A DNA stretch of 59,828 bases, from NCBI GenBank assembly GCA_027624045.1, contig JAQBUE010000005.1, forward strand, positions 1 through 59,828, given 5' to 3'. The position numbers and the translations under genes are program-made. The notes under the pieces are model-generated. The model was not told the origin of the DNA, did not search any database, and worked only from the letters and a program-made list of their open reading frames with translations. Below, one piece after another: positions 19,277-28,841 of the stretch (position 1 is its first letter; each line of letters starts with the position of its first letter). Origin of the DNA: Acidobacteriota bacterium. GTDB lineage: Bacteria; Acidobacteriota; Terriglobia; Bryobacterales; UBA6623.

Positions 19277-20764
19277 ATGAGCAAACCACTCCACGACAAC
19301 TGTCTGACCTGTAGCCGCACAGACCGCCGCACGTTTCTGGCGGACGCGGGAATGGGTTTGACCGGGCTTGTGCTGGCATCGATGATGCAGGGCGACAAGG
19401 CCTCGGCGACAGAGTCTGAGCCGTGGGCGTTGCCCGACGGCCTGCCGCACTTCGCGCCCAAAGCCAAGCGCGTCATCTGGATCTTCATGATCGGCGGAGT
19501 CAGCCACGTCGAGAGCTTTGACCCGAAACCGGAGATCAACAAGTACGCCGATAAGACCATCGCGGAAACGCCTTACAAAGACGCCCTTGTCTCGCCGCTC
19601 GTGAAGGAAAACGTTCAGGAAATTGTGGTCGGTCGCAAGATCATGAGCAATCTGTTCGCGATGCAGACCGGCTTCCGCAAGCGCGGCGAGAGCGGCATCG
19701 AAGTCAGCGATTGGTGGCCGCACGTCGGCGAATGCGTCGACGAGATCAGCGTGGTGCGCTCGATGTGGACGACGGACAACGATCACGGCGCGCAGCTTCA
19801 GTTCCACACCGGCAAGCACATCTTTTTCGGCTATCTGCCAACTATCGGTTCGTGGGTACATTACGGCCTGGGGTCGTTGAACGACAATTTACCGAGCTAT
19901 ATCGTCCTAGGGCAGCCGCCCGCTGATTGTTGCGGCGGCGACGGCACCCATGGGTCGGGTTATCTGGGGCCCGAGCACGCCGGTATCAGTATTGACAGCA
20001 ACCCCGAGAACCCCCTGCCCTTCGCGTCGCCCGGTCCCGACATGTATCGCCAGGAGCAGAAGCGGGAGTTCGAACTTCTGCGGAAGCTCAACAGCATATC
20101 GAGCGTCGAGTATCCCGACGATCCTGCCCTGCGTGCCCGTATCAAGTCATATGAACTTGCTTTCCGCATGCAGATGTCAGTGCCCGAGGCACTCGAGTTC
20201 AAGCAGGAGAACGAGGAGACGAAACGCCTCTACGGGCTCGACAACGAGGTTACGAAGTCGTTTGGCGAGATCTGCCTCGGGGCCAGACGGCTCTCCGAAC
20301 GCGGCGTCAGGTTTGTTCAGCTTTATCACGGCGGCAATGCCGGGGCGGGCAAGTGGGACGCCCATAGCAAGATCAAGAAGAATTACGACGATCTCTGCCC
20401 ACAAGTCGACAAGCCCATCGCCGGACTCCTCAAAGACCTGAAGCAGCGCGGCCTGCTCGACGAAACGCTTGTCGTTTGGGCGACCGAGTTCGGCAGGACT
20501 CCCGGCGGAGAGGGCGCTTCCGGCCGCGATCACCATCCGTTTGGGTTTTCAATTTGGATGGCCGGGGGGGGCATCAAGCGCGGGTTCGTTCACGGAGCAA
20601 CCGACGAACTCGGATTCCACGCCGTCGAGAATCGCCACTACGTAACGGACGTTCACGCCACGGTCCTGAACCAACTCGGCATTGACCCAAGGCGACTAGA
20701 AGTCCCCGGCCGCAAGCGCCTCGATATCGACTTCGGCAACCCCATCCGTGAAATTCTGATTTAG
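19277..20764 (+). CDS. DUF1501 protein, tandem paralog of the preceding gene
   Basis: From ATG at 19277: MSKPLHDNCLTCSRTDRRTFLADAGMGLTGLVLASMM...; colinear and strongly similar to the 17779 gene over the whole length. The 39 residues upstream in the ORF track are out-of-frame 17779-gene sequence. Confidence 0.92.
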   Translation: MSKPLHDNCLTCSRTDRRTFLADAGMGLTGLVLASMMQGDKASATESEPWALPDGLPHFAPKAKRVIWIFMIGGVSHVESFDPKPEINKYADKTIAETPYKDALVSPLVKENVQEIVVGRKIMSNLFAMQTGFRKRGESGIEVSDWWPHVGECVDEISVVRSMWTTDNDHGAQLQFHTGKHIFFGYLPTIGSWVHYGLGSLNDNLPSYIVLGQPPADCCGGDGTHGSGYLGPEHAGISIDSNPENPLPFASPGPDMYRQEQKREFELLRKLNSISSVEYPDDPALRARIKSYELAFRMQMSVPEALEFKQENEETKRLYGLDNEVTKSFGEICLGARRLSERGVRFVQLYHGGNAGAGKWDAHSKIKKNYDDLCPQVDKPIAGLLKDLKQRGLLDETLVVWATEFGRTPGGEGASGRDHHPFGFSIWMAGGGIKRGFVHGATDELGFHAVENRHYVTDVHATVLNQLGIDPRRLEVPGRKRLDIDFGNPIREILI

Positions 20765-20809
20765 GTCGTCGATGTTCCGCATCGGGGACGTCACCACTTA
20801 GGAGCCCTC

Positions 20810-22843
20810 ATGATCCGGAGCGTGTTCTCGACCTGCCTGCTCGCTGCTCTTTTCTGCGCGCTCGTGTCCGCCGGCGATAAGCCTTGGACCCTCGACGCGA
20901 TCATGTCGCTGAAAACCGTCGGCGATTCCCAGATCAGCCCCGACGGCTCACGGGTCGCGTATGTGGTTCGAGGGGAAGATTCGAAGCGACACGCCTATTC
21001 TTCCGAGATTCGGGTTGCCGAGGTTGGCGGTTTAGGTAAGGCGCGTGCGCTATCGAAACCTCACCACTCCGATCACTCGCCGCGCTGGTCTCCGGCACAA
21101 CCTGGCCGCCTCGCTTTCGTCTCCGCCCGAGGTGCGAAGCAGCAGGTCTACATCGTGTTCGTCTCGGGTGGTTCCCCGGGCGGCCCGGTGGGCGACGCAG
21201 TGCAGCCCGTCACCGATTCAGCAACGGGCGTGAGCGGCTTTGCCTGGTCTCCTGACGGAAAATCGATTGCCTACATTTCCGGTGACCCTGTCGACTCTGA
21301 AGAAGCCGCCCGCATCGAGATCGGCGACGACCCGATCGTGCGCGGTGAGAATCACAAGTACAACCGCATCTACATCGTGCCGGCCGCAGGCGGGACAGGC
21401 CGCTTGATCACCAAGCAGGACCATCATGTTCTGTCGTTCGACTGGTCACCTGACGGTTCACGGATCGTCTATGCCGCCCAGACGACACCGGAAGGCCGCT
21501 GGGCCTTCCATGCCGACATCCATGAAGTGGACATCAAGACTGGCAAAGTAGCTGACCTCGTGACGCAGGAAGGGCGCGACGCCAGCCCCTCGTACTCGCC
21601 CGACGGAAAGCAGATTGCGTTTCACACGCAGGGCGGCACGCTCAACTATTTTGCCGAACGCGATGTGGCGCTCGTGCCGTCCGGCGGTGGAAGCATGCGC
21701 TACCTGAGGAAGCTCTATGAGGGCGACGTCTTTCGCGGCGGTGATAACTTCTGGTGGTCTCGTGACGGATCGAGAATCCGTTTCGGAGTTGGGCAGGGGA
21801 CTTGCAATCGCCTCGTCGAGGTCAACCTGCAGACAATGCAGAGCGCGGCGCTGGCCGTCTATCCGTCATCATCCTCCGCGTTCACGATCAGCCGTGAGGG
21901 AACGCGAGTTGCATTCATCAACGCCGGCAACACGTCCCCCTCGGAGGTCGAGATCTGCGACTTGGCGAGCCCCGGGCAGGGGCGCTCAACCGAACCCTCG
22001 AACTGTCGGCAAGTTTCGAACGTCAACCCACAGGCATCAGACTATCCCTCGCTGCGCACCGAAACGGTTGCGTGGAAATCGACGGACGGTTCGCGTGTTG
22101 AGGGCGTCCTGCGTTTGCCCATCGGGTACAAGGAAGGCACGCGCGTCCCGCTGCTTGTCGAGTTGCACGGCGGGCCGACCGGCGTTGCAACCGAAGGCTA
22201 TCCGGTGCCTCGCACCTACCCGACACAACTGTTCGCGCAAGAAGGATTTGCGATCCTCGCTCCCAACTTTCGCGGCAGCTCGAACTACGGTGGCGAGTGG
22301 CGGCTCAAGAACAGTGAGTCGCAAGGCTTCGGTGACTTCGACGACGTGATGACCGGTGTCGACTATCTTGTCGAGAAAGGTATCGCCGATCCAGACCGCA
22401 TGGGCGTGATGGGCTGGAGCTACGGCGGCTATCTCACGTCGTGGGTCATCGGCCACACCGACCGATTCAAGGCCGCGTCCGTCGGCGCTCCCGCGACAGA
22501 CTGGGCCACCTATTACGGCGAGTTTAACGGAGCGCTCGAAGTCCTTTGGACTTACTTCGGCGGCAATCCCTGGGAGCACGCGGAGAGCTATATCCGTCAC
22601 TCATCGCGAAACGGGCTGGCGGCCAACGCGAAAACTCCGTCGCTGCTACTTCACGGGGCCAACGACCTCGACCACAACCACGAAATTTGGCAGATCCTGA
22701 GCGACCGCGGCGTTCCCGTCGAATTCGTGACCTACCCTCGCGAAGGCCACGGCATCGGCGAACCCATGCACCAACGCGACATGATGAAGCGCAATCTAGG
22801 GTGGTTCAACAAGTGGGTTCTGCGGACAACTTCGACCCTATAA
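20810..22843 (+). CDS. S9 family peptidase (prolyl oligopeptidase / acylaminoacyl peptidase type) with WD40-like beta-propeller
   Basis: 677 aa; 'SPDGSRVAYVVRG', 'WSPDGKSIAYISG' propeller blades; 'GWSYGGYLTSWVIGHT' nucleophile, 'HGANDLDHNHE' and 'EGHGIGEP' Asp/His region. Confidence 0.92.
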   Translation: MIRSVFSTCLLAALFCALVSAGDKPWTLDAIMSLKTVGDSQISPDGSRVAYVVRGEDSKRHAYSSEIRVAEVGGLGKARALSKPHHSDHSPRWSPAQPGRLAFVSARGAKQQVYIVFVSGGSPGGPVGDAVQPVTDSATGVSGFAWSPDGKSIAYISGDPVDSEEAARIEIGDDPIVRGENHKYNRIYIVPAAGGTGRLITKQDHHVLSFDWSPDGSRIVYAAQTTPEGRWAFHADIHEVDIKTGKVADLVTQEGRDASPSYSPDGKQIAFHTQGGTLNYFAERDVALVPSGGGSMRYLRKLYEGDVFRGGDNFWWSRDGSRIRFGVGQGTCNRLVEVNLQTMQSAALAVYPSSSSAFTISREGTRVAFINAGNTSPSEVEICDLASPGQGRSTEPSNCRQVSNVNPQASDYPSLRTETVAWKSTDGSRVEGVLRLPIGYKEGTRVPLLVELHGGPTGVATEGYPVPRTYPTQLFAQEGFAILAPNFRGSSNYGGEWRLKNSESQGFGDFDDVMTGVDYLVEKGIADPDRMGVMGWSYGGYLTSWVIGHTDRFKAASVGAPATDWATYYGEFNGALEVLWTYFGGNPWEHAESYIRHSSRNGLAANAKTPSLLLHGANDLDHNHEIWQILSDRGVPVEFVTYPREGHGIGEPMHQRDMMKRNLGWFNKWVLRTTSTL

Positions 22844-22873
22844 GGCAAGAAAAGGACTGAGGCTAAGTCTCGG

Positions 22874-23590
22874 TCAGCCAGCGCTGGTGCCGTCCAGCAT
22901 TCCTTCGGCATAGAGGGCGCCAGCCGGCGTATCTTCGTGCTTGAAGAAAAGAAAGACATCTCTTCCCTGCTGTATCATCTCGTTGACTTTCGCGCTGATC
23001 TGCTGGCGGTCCGCTGGAGTGTAGTCCGTTTTACGGAGGCGGAAATAAACGAAATCGGCGGTCAGAACTTCGGGGGTTTCGAGCTTCTCCGACTCGGCGA
23101 GGCAAACGGCCACATTGTGCTTCTGAAGCAGGTCATAGACGGCGGGTTCGAACCAAGAGTGGTGCCCGAACTCAAAGGCGTAGCGCATGTCGGCCGGCAG
23201 GTCGCCCAGGAAGGTCTCGAGTCGCGCAATGTCACATTGTAGATTGGGTGGAAGCTGGAACAAGACGACGCCGAGACGGCCCGTGACACGCAGAGGGTCG
23301 ATCGCGCGCAGAAAGAAGTCAGTGGCGTCTTTGACGTCGTTGAGGCGTTTGATGTGCGTGATGCGCTGGTGAGCCTTGATACAGAAACGGAAGTTCTCGT
23401 TCGTGAGGTCAACCCAGTTCTCAAGCGTGCTTTCCGAGGGTGTGCGGCGAAACGTGTAGTTGATCTCGACAGCGTTAAGCCGGGTGGCGTAGTGTTCTAG
23501 AAACTTCTTAGCGGCGAGCTTCTGGGGCTAGAAGTCGGGCTTCCAGCTTGGGTAAGAGTATCCGGAGGTGCCTGCAAAGAGTTCGGCCAT
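22874..23590 (-). pseudogene. DUF72 family protein interrupted by one in-frame TAG codon
   Basis: Hand translation from ATG (complement 23590..23588): MAELFAGTSGYSYPSWKPDF*PQKLAAKKFLEHYATRLNAVEINYTFRRTPSESTLENWVDLTNENFRFCIKAHQRITHIKRLNDVKDATDFFLRAIDPLRVTGRLGVVLFQLPPNLQCDIARLETF...; colinear DUF72 except for TAG at complement 23530..23528. The ORF track shows only the C-terminal half. Confidence 0.82.
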
Positions 23591-23672
23591 GGTCAGGTTG
23601 TCGAGCTTCCTCACGAGTATATACCGGGGGCAGGGCGGTTCGATTACGATGGTAGGGGTCTATATTACCCCC

Positions 23673-24338
23673 ATGGCGGATTCCCATTTCGAGATGATTG
23701 AGCAGGAGTTTCCCGACGAGCCGGCTGTGAGCGGGTTCCTGCATTCATCCGGCGGAGACTCGGCGTTGGTCCTGACACATGGGGCCGGCGGGAACGCTGA
23801 CGCTCGTTTGCTCGTGGTGTTGGCTGAGACACTGGCGTCCCAGGACGTATCGGTTCTGAGATGCAATATGGCGTTCCGGCAGAAACGTCCGAAGGGCCCT
23901 CCGCATGGTGGAAGCGCGGCTAAGGACCGCGAGGGCCTGCGGCGAGCCGTCTCGTGGATGCGGGAGCGGGCGGCGAAAGTTTATCTAGGCGGACAGTCGT
24001 ATGGTGGGCGGCAGGCGACGATTCTGGCCTCCGAGGACGAAAGTGTGGCGAACGGGCTGTTGTTGATCTCCTATCCGCTGCACCCTCCCGGGAAGCCGGA
24101 ACAATTGCGGACGGCGCATTTCCCGAACCTCCGCACGCCGGCGTTGTTCGTGCACGGGTCGAGGGATCCGTTTGGCACGCTCGACGAGATGCGCGTGGGT
24201 TTGGAGACAGTCGCGGGGCGGTATCAGCTGCTGGAGATCGATGGAGGAGGCCATGGATTGGTACGGGGCAAGGCGGAGCGGCCTTACCAGGAAGTGGCCC
24301 ACTTGATGGCGAATGCGTTCTCGAAGTTTTTCGGGTAG
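23673..24338 (+). CDS. Alpha/beta hydrolase of KANL3/Tex30 type
   Basis: 'ALVLTHGAGGNADARLL', 'VYLGGQSYGGRQAT', 'ALFVHGSRDPFGT', 'IDGGGHGL'; ATG at 23673 (MADSHFEMIEQEFP). Confidence 0.85.
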   Translation: MADSHFEMIEQEFPDEPAVSGFLHSSGGDSALVLTHGAGGNADARLLVVLAETLASQDVSVLRCNMAFRQKRPKGPPHGGSAAKDREGLRRAVSWMRERAAKVYLGGQSYGGRQATILASEDESVANGLLLISYPLHPPGKPEQLRTAHFPNLRTPALFVHGSRDPFGTLDEMRVGLETVAGRYQLLEIDGGGHGLVRGKAERPYQEVAHLMANAFSKFFG

Positions 24339-24363
24339 CGCCTTACGGACGTGATTCCGATCC

Positions 24364-26988
24364 ATGCCGCTTGACGAGTATCGCCAGAAGCGAAAGTTCC
24401 AGGAGACCTCCGAAGCTGCTGGAAAAGTTCGCCGAGGCGGCAAGAACGCGAAGCGCCCGGCGGGTGGACGCTTCGTCGTTCAGAAACACGCGGCTCGTCG
24501 GCTCCACTACGACCTGCGCCTTGAGATTGACGGTGTGCTGAAATCCTGGGCGGTGCCCAAAGGGCCCTCGATGAATCCCAAGGACAAGCGGCTGGCCGTG
24601 ATGACGGAGGACCATCCGCTCGAGTACGGAAATTTCGAGGGTACAATTCCCGAAGGAAGCTACGGCGCGGGGACGGTCATCATCTGGGATACGGGCGAGT
24701 AAGCGCCCGACGGCGAGCGTTCGGCGTCTGAACAAGTGGCCGCCGGTGAGATCAAGTTCGTGGTGCAGGGAAAGAAGCTGGCCGGCAGCTTTGTACTTGT
24801 GAAGTTGAAGCCTCGGGCGGACTCGAAAGGCAACGAGTGGCTGCTGATCAAACACGACGACACTCACGCGGATGAGTCGTTTGATGCGGACATGCTGCCC
24901 GATTCGGCGCTGACGGGACGGACACTCGATGAAGTAGGGCACGGTTTGCCCCCTGACCAGGCGGGCCAGTTCCCGCTGGCGGCGCTCGAAGGGGCGGCGC
25001 GGGCGACAATGCCGCGAGACGTGCAGCCGATGTTGGGGACGTTTGTCCAAAAGCCGTTCTCAGATCTGGATTGGTTGTTCGAGCTGAAGTGGGACGGCGT
25101 GCGTGGCATAGCGTTCGTTAACGACGGGGAGTTCCGCTTGCGGTCACGGATGGGGCACGATATGACGGATCGCTATCCGGAGTTAGCGCTGCTGCCGGAG
25201 CTGCTTTCAGGGCGGCAGGCGATTCTTGACGGCGAAATCGTGGTGCTCGACGAGCAGGGCCGGGGGGATTTCGAACGATTGCAGTCACGCATGCATGTCT
25301 CAAAACCGGCGCGGGGGCAGATCGAACAGGCGCCGGCGACGTACTACGTGTTTGACCTGCTCTATCTCGACGGCCATGACTTACGGCAGGTCGCGCTCGT
25401 CGAACGTAAACGGCTGCTTCAGCAGATCCTCAACGCGAATGACCCGGTGCGCCACTCGGACCATGTTCTCGAGAAAGGCAAAGAGTTGTTTGAGTTGGCG
25501 CGACAGCATGGCGCTGAGGGCGTCGTTGGGAAGAGGCTTCATAGCCGCTACGTCTCCGGACGCTCGCCCGAGTGGGTGAAGTTGAAGGTCACCTCCGAGG
25601 TGGATGCGGTCGTCGGAGGATATACCGCGCCGAGCGGCGGCAGACAACACTGCGGGTCGCTACTGCTGGGGTTTTACGAGGGACGGAAGCTGAACTTCAT
25701 CGGGGCGGTGGGGTCGGGATTTAACGATCGGATGCTCGCGGAGATCGCGGCGGAGATCGATAAGCGTAAGTCATCACGGCGACCGTTCGCGCAAGTGCCC
25801 GTGACGAAGGGTAAGCCGTATTGGATCAAGCCGGAGTTAGTGGCGCGGGTAGAGTACGGGTCGTGGACGCAGGAGAAGCGTCTGCGGGCGCCCGTGTTTG
25901 GCGGATTGCGTTGGGATATCGACCCCAAGGATTGCCGCCTGGAAACGGAGACCGCGGCGCCTGCGGCCGTCGTACAGGCGCGGCCCGTTTCGAGTGTGCT
26001 GGTGCTGGCATCACCCGCTGAGATTGAGGAGGAGCTCTTCGCGGGAAAGCGTGAGTCAGTGATTTTGGAGATCAACGGCAAGCCTGTCCGGCTCACGAAT
26101 CTCAACAAGATCTACTTCCCGGAAGCGCGCTATACCAAGCGTGACTTGATCGCCTATTACTACGGGGTGGCGGACTACCTACTGCCATTCGTGAAAGACA
26201 GACCGTTGGTATTGCAGCGCTTCCCGAACGGCATCAAGGGGGGTTCGTTCTATCAGAAAGATGCGGGGCCGGATACGCCGTCATGGATGGAGACGCACGG
26301 AGTCTTGTCGGAGGAACGAGGGCGGGACATCCAGTATTTGCTGGCTCAGGATCTGACGGCCTTGCTGTATCTGGCGAGCCTGGGCTGTATCGAAATGCAC
26401 CCTTGGTCGAGTTCGATTGGAAATCTGGAGAACCCCGACTATGTTTTTTTTGACCTCGATCCGACCGAGGGTACGAGCTATGACACGGTGATCGAAGTGG
26501 CTCGGGCAATATTAAGAGTGCTCGACCGCATCGAGGTGCGGGTGTTCCTGAACACATCCGGGGCGACGGGGTTTCACATGTATCTGCCACTCGAAGCGCG
26601 GTATGGATATGAGCAGGTGCGTGTGTTCGCTGAGATCGTGGCACGTATAGTCGCGGCCCAAATTCCGGAGAAAGTGACGCTGGAACGTTCGACGGGTAAG
26701 CGCGCCAGCGGCGAAGTATACCTCGACTATTCCCAGAATGCATACGGGCGTCCTCTGGCGACCGTCTACAGTGTGAGGCCACAGGCGGCGGCAAGTGTTT
26801 CGGCGCCCGTGACGACCAAGGAGCTGCGGCGCGGGCTGAGACCAGAAAGATTCACGATCAAGACGATGCCGGGACGCTTGAAGAAGAGAGGGGATCTCCG
26901 GGCTGGATTCTGGGAACATCGGCAGCGGATTGAGCCGGCCCTGGATCGCTTGCGCCAAGAAATCAACAAGAGGAAGATTGCGCTGTAA
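24364..26988 (+). pseudogene. ligD: ATP-dependent DNA ligase D (3'-phosphoesterase + ligase + polymerase domains), interrupted by one in-frame TAA
   Basis: ORFs 24364-24702 and 24736-26988 are in the same frame (offset 372 nt). PE domain '[34 protein letters not shown]...[43 protein letters not shown]'; ligase 'ELKWDGVRGIAF'; Pol 'LTNLNKIYFPEARYTKRDLIAYYYGVADYLLPF...RPLVLQRFPNGIKGGSFYQKDA'. Confidence 0.85.
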
Positions 26989-27187
26989 AGGATCTGGCGT
27001 TTCTCGTCATCAGCGGTTCGCTGAATCCGGCGAGCAAGTCGCTTCGTCTGGCGCTGGAGCGGGCGCGCTCGGGCGAAGGCACACAGGCGTGGCGGCGTGC
27101 GCGGGTTTCCCGCGGGGCGAATGCTACGGCGTACCGAGAGCTACGCCGCGGGCTTCCAGGAGTTCGCCGGTCGAGCGCAGCAGGGTG
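26988..27187 (+). pseudogene. Remnant of NAD(P)H-dependent FMN reductase N-terminus
   Basis: Hand translation directly after ligD: KDLAFLVISGSLNPASKSLRLALERARSGEGTQAWRR...; 'LVISGSLNPxSKS' resembles the FMN-binding N-terminus of NADPH-dependent FMN reductases; then it loses similarity and stops. No ATG. Confidence 0.42.
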
Positions 27188-28761
27188 AGCAGGCTGCGGC
27201 GGTAGGCGATTGCCTGAGCGAGCACTTGGGCCTCGGCGTCGACGAGATCATTCTGGGCCTGAAGGACGAAGAAAGCAGTATTGACTCCCAAGTCGTATTT
27301 CTTTTGTTCGGCATCGAGCCGTTGCTGCGCGAAGCCGAGGGCGACTGTTGCCTGTTCAACCGCTGCCTTGGCTAGATCAACGCCGGCAACCGCCTGAACA
27401 ACGTCAAGTCGAACGTTCTGCTCGCTGCCGCGCAAGGTGTAAAGATTACGCTTCTTCTGGATCGCGGCGTCAGCTAGATTCGCTGCCGCGGCCCGGTTCC
27501 GCAGGGGGAGCTGTAACGTGAGCCCGAAGCCGTAGGTAGGAAAGCGGAACTGGAAGAGCTGGTCGAAGGCTTCGGGGAATCCGCCCGGAACGATGTTGGC
27601 GATAGAGCCCCCGAGCCCCGAGCGGTCAAAGAAGTTTCCGCCGCGGCCCTGGGCGCTGTAGTTTGCGCTGACGGATAGGTCAGGCCGTATATCGTTCGTT
27701 GCGCCTCGGATATTGAGGTCGTCGATCTGGAGTGAGCGGCGGATTCGCTCAAGCTCCGGCCGATTGAGTAGGGCACGGGCGACTTGCACCTCGACGTCGA
27801 GGCCCTCCATGTAAGCAGGCGGCTCGACGGGTTCGGTGAGCACGACGGCGACATTGCGGAAATCGGGGTCGAGGTCGGCGCCGATCCATCTCCGCAGGGC
27901 GTCTTCGGCCTGCTGCAGGCGGTACTGCTCCTGCGTAACGCGGACTTGTGCGTTGGCGAAATTCTGTTGTGGCTGGAAGATATCGAGCGGCGAGATAGCG
28001 CCGAGTTCGAGACGTCGGTTCTCCTGCGCGAGAAAGGCGCGTGAGATCTCAAGGTTGTTCTCTTGCACCCGCAGCTGCTCGCGGGTGTTGACGGTGTTCC
28101 AGTAATCGGTCTCGGCCTGAAAGATCAGCAGCAGGATGCGCTCACGGACTTGCTCCTCGGTTTGCGCCAGCCGCGAGCGGGCGATCATGATCGGAATGCG
28201 CTGAACGAAGCGCCCGCGGTCGCGCAGCAGGGGCTGGCTGACGGTGAACGAAAGGCTCTGGCGGATGCTGGGATTGAAGTTGTTGAACTGGCTATTACTG
28301 GCGCTCTTGCTGCCTACGTAGCCGACGGTGTATTCGGCGCCCGTATCGAGCTGCTGGCTGTAGGTGAACCGGCCCGACTGGTTGAGCTGAGTAACAACGG
28401 CGGCGCCCTGCAACTGATCGTTAGAGGGCGTGGTTGAGCGGTTCGAGTTGAAACCAGCCGTGACGCTCGGATCGAAGGGGCTGAAGGCACGTTGAATATT
28501 GTTCTGCTCCTCGAAAATCGCGAGCTTCGAGAGATTGATATCAGGGTTGTTCGACATCGCGAGTTCAAGAAAGGCTCGCAGCGACAGTTCAAGCTCGCCG
28601 TCGTAAAGAAAGTCCTGCAGGTGGGAGACGGCCTCGATCTGGACATCCAGCGGAGCGCGCGCCCACTGCTCACGGAAGTAAGTCTTGTCGGGAAACGTGC
28701 TGAATTGGGCCCCCAGAGAAAGGGCTAAAACGAGCAGTAGCGTAATCAGTCTCTTCTGCAT
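27124..28761 (-). CDS. TolC family outer membrane efflux protein
   Basis: 545 aa; signal peptide, 'NNPDINLSKLAIFEEQ', 'QPLLRDRG', 'DYWNTVNTREQLRVQENNLEIS', 'GFGLTLQLPLRNRAA', 'NTAFFVLQAQNDLVDAE'. Confidence 0.92.
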   Translation of the reverse strand: MQKRLITLLLVLALSLGAQFSTFPDKTYFREQWARAPLDVQIEAVSHLQDFLYDGELELSLRAFLELAMSNNPDINLSKLAIFEEQNNIQRAFSPFDPSVTAGFNSNRSTTPSNDQLQGAAVVTQLNQSGRFTYSQQLDTGAEYTVGYVGSKSASNSQFNNFNPSIRQSLSFTVSQPLLRDRGRFVQRIPIMIARSRLAQTEEQVRERILLLIFQAETDYWNTVNTREQLRVQENNLEISRAFLAQENRRLELGAISPLDIFQPQQNFANAQVRVTQEQYRLQQAEDALRRWIGADLDPDFRNVAVVLTEPVEPPAYMEGLDVEVQVARALLNRPELERIRRSLQIDDLNIRGATNDIRPDLSVSANYSAQGRGGNFFDRSGLGGSIANIVPGGFPEAFDQLFQFRFPTYGFGLTLQLPLRNRAAAANLADAAIQKKRNLYTLRGSEQNVRLDVVQAVAGVDLAKAAVEQATVALGFAQQRLDAEQKKYDLGVNTAFFVLQAQNDLVDAEAQVLAQAIAYRRSLLTLLRSTGELLEARGVALGTP

Positions 28762-28841
28762 TTTGCGTAGGGCTTTTCAGAGTTCGAGCGGCAAACCGTC
28801 TGAGTGGCCCGCCGTTTCGAGAGGGCGAGGCGGCCAACAGT

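Noticed and set aside
17887-19560. 557-aa minus-strand ORF
   Set aside because: Antisense to the two DUF1501 genes; its similarity to a further antisense frame reflects the tandem duplication.
23140-23160. tRNA T-arm-like string GGGTTCGAACC
   Set aside because: Lies inside the DUF72 coding sequence (WFEPAVYD region); no acceptor stem or anticodon arm around it.
23528-24702. Stop-codon reassignment as an explanation for the interrupted genes
   Set aside because: TAA and TAG terminate many intact genes at family-consistent C-termini in this window, so a global code change is not supported.
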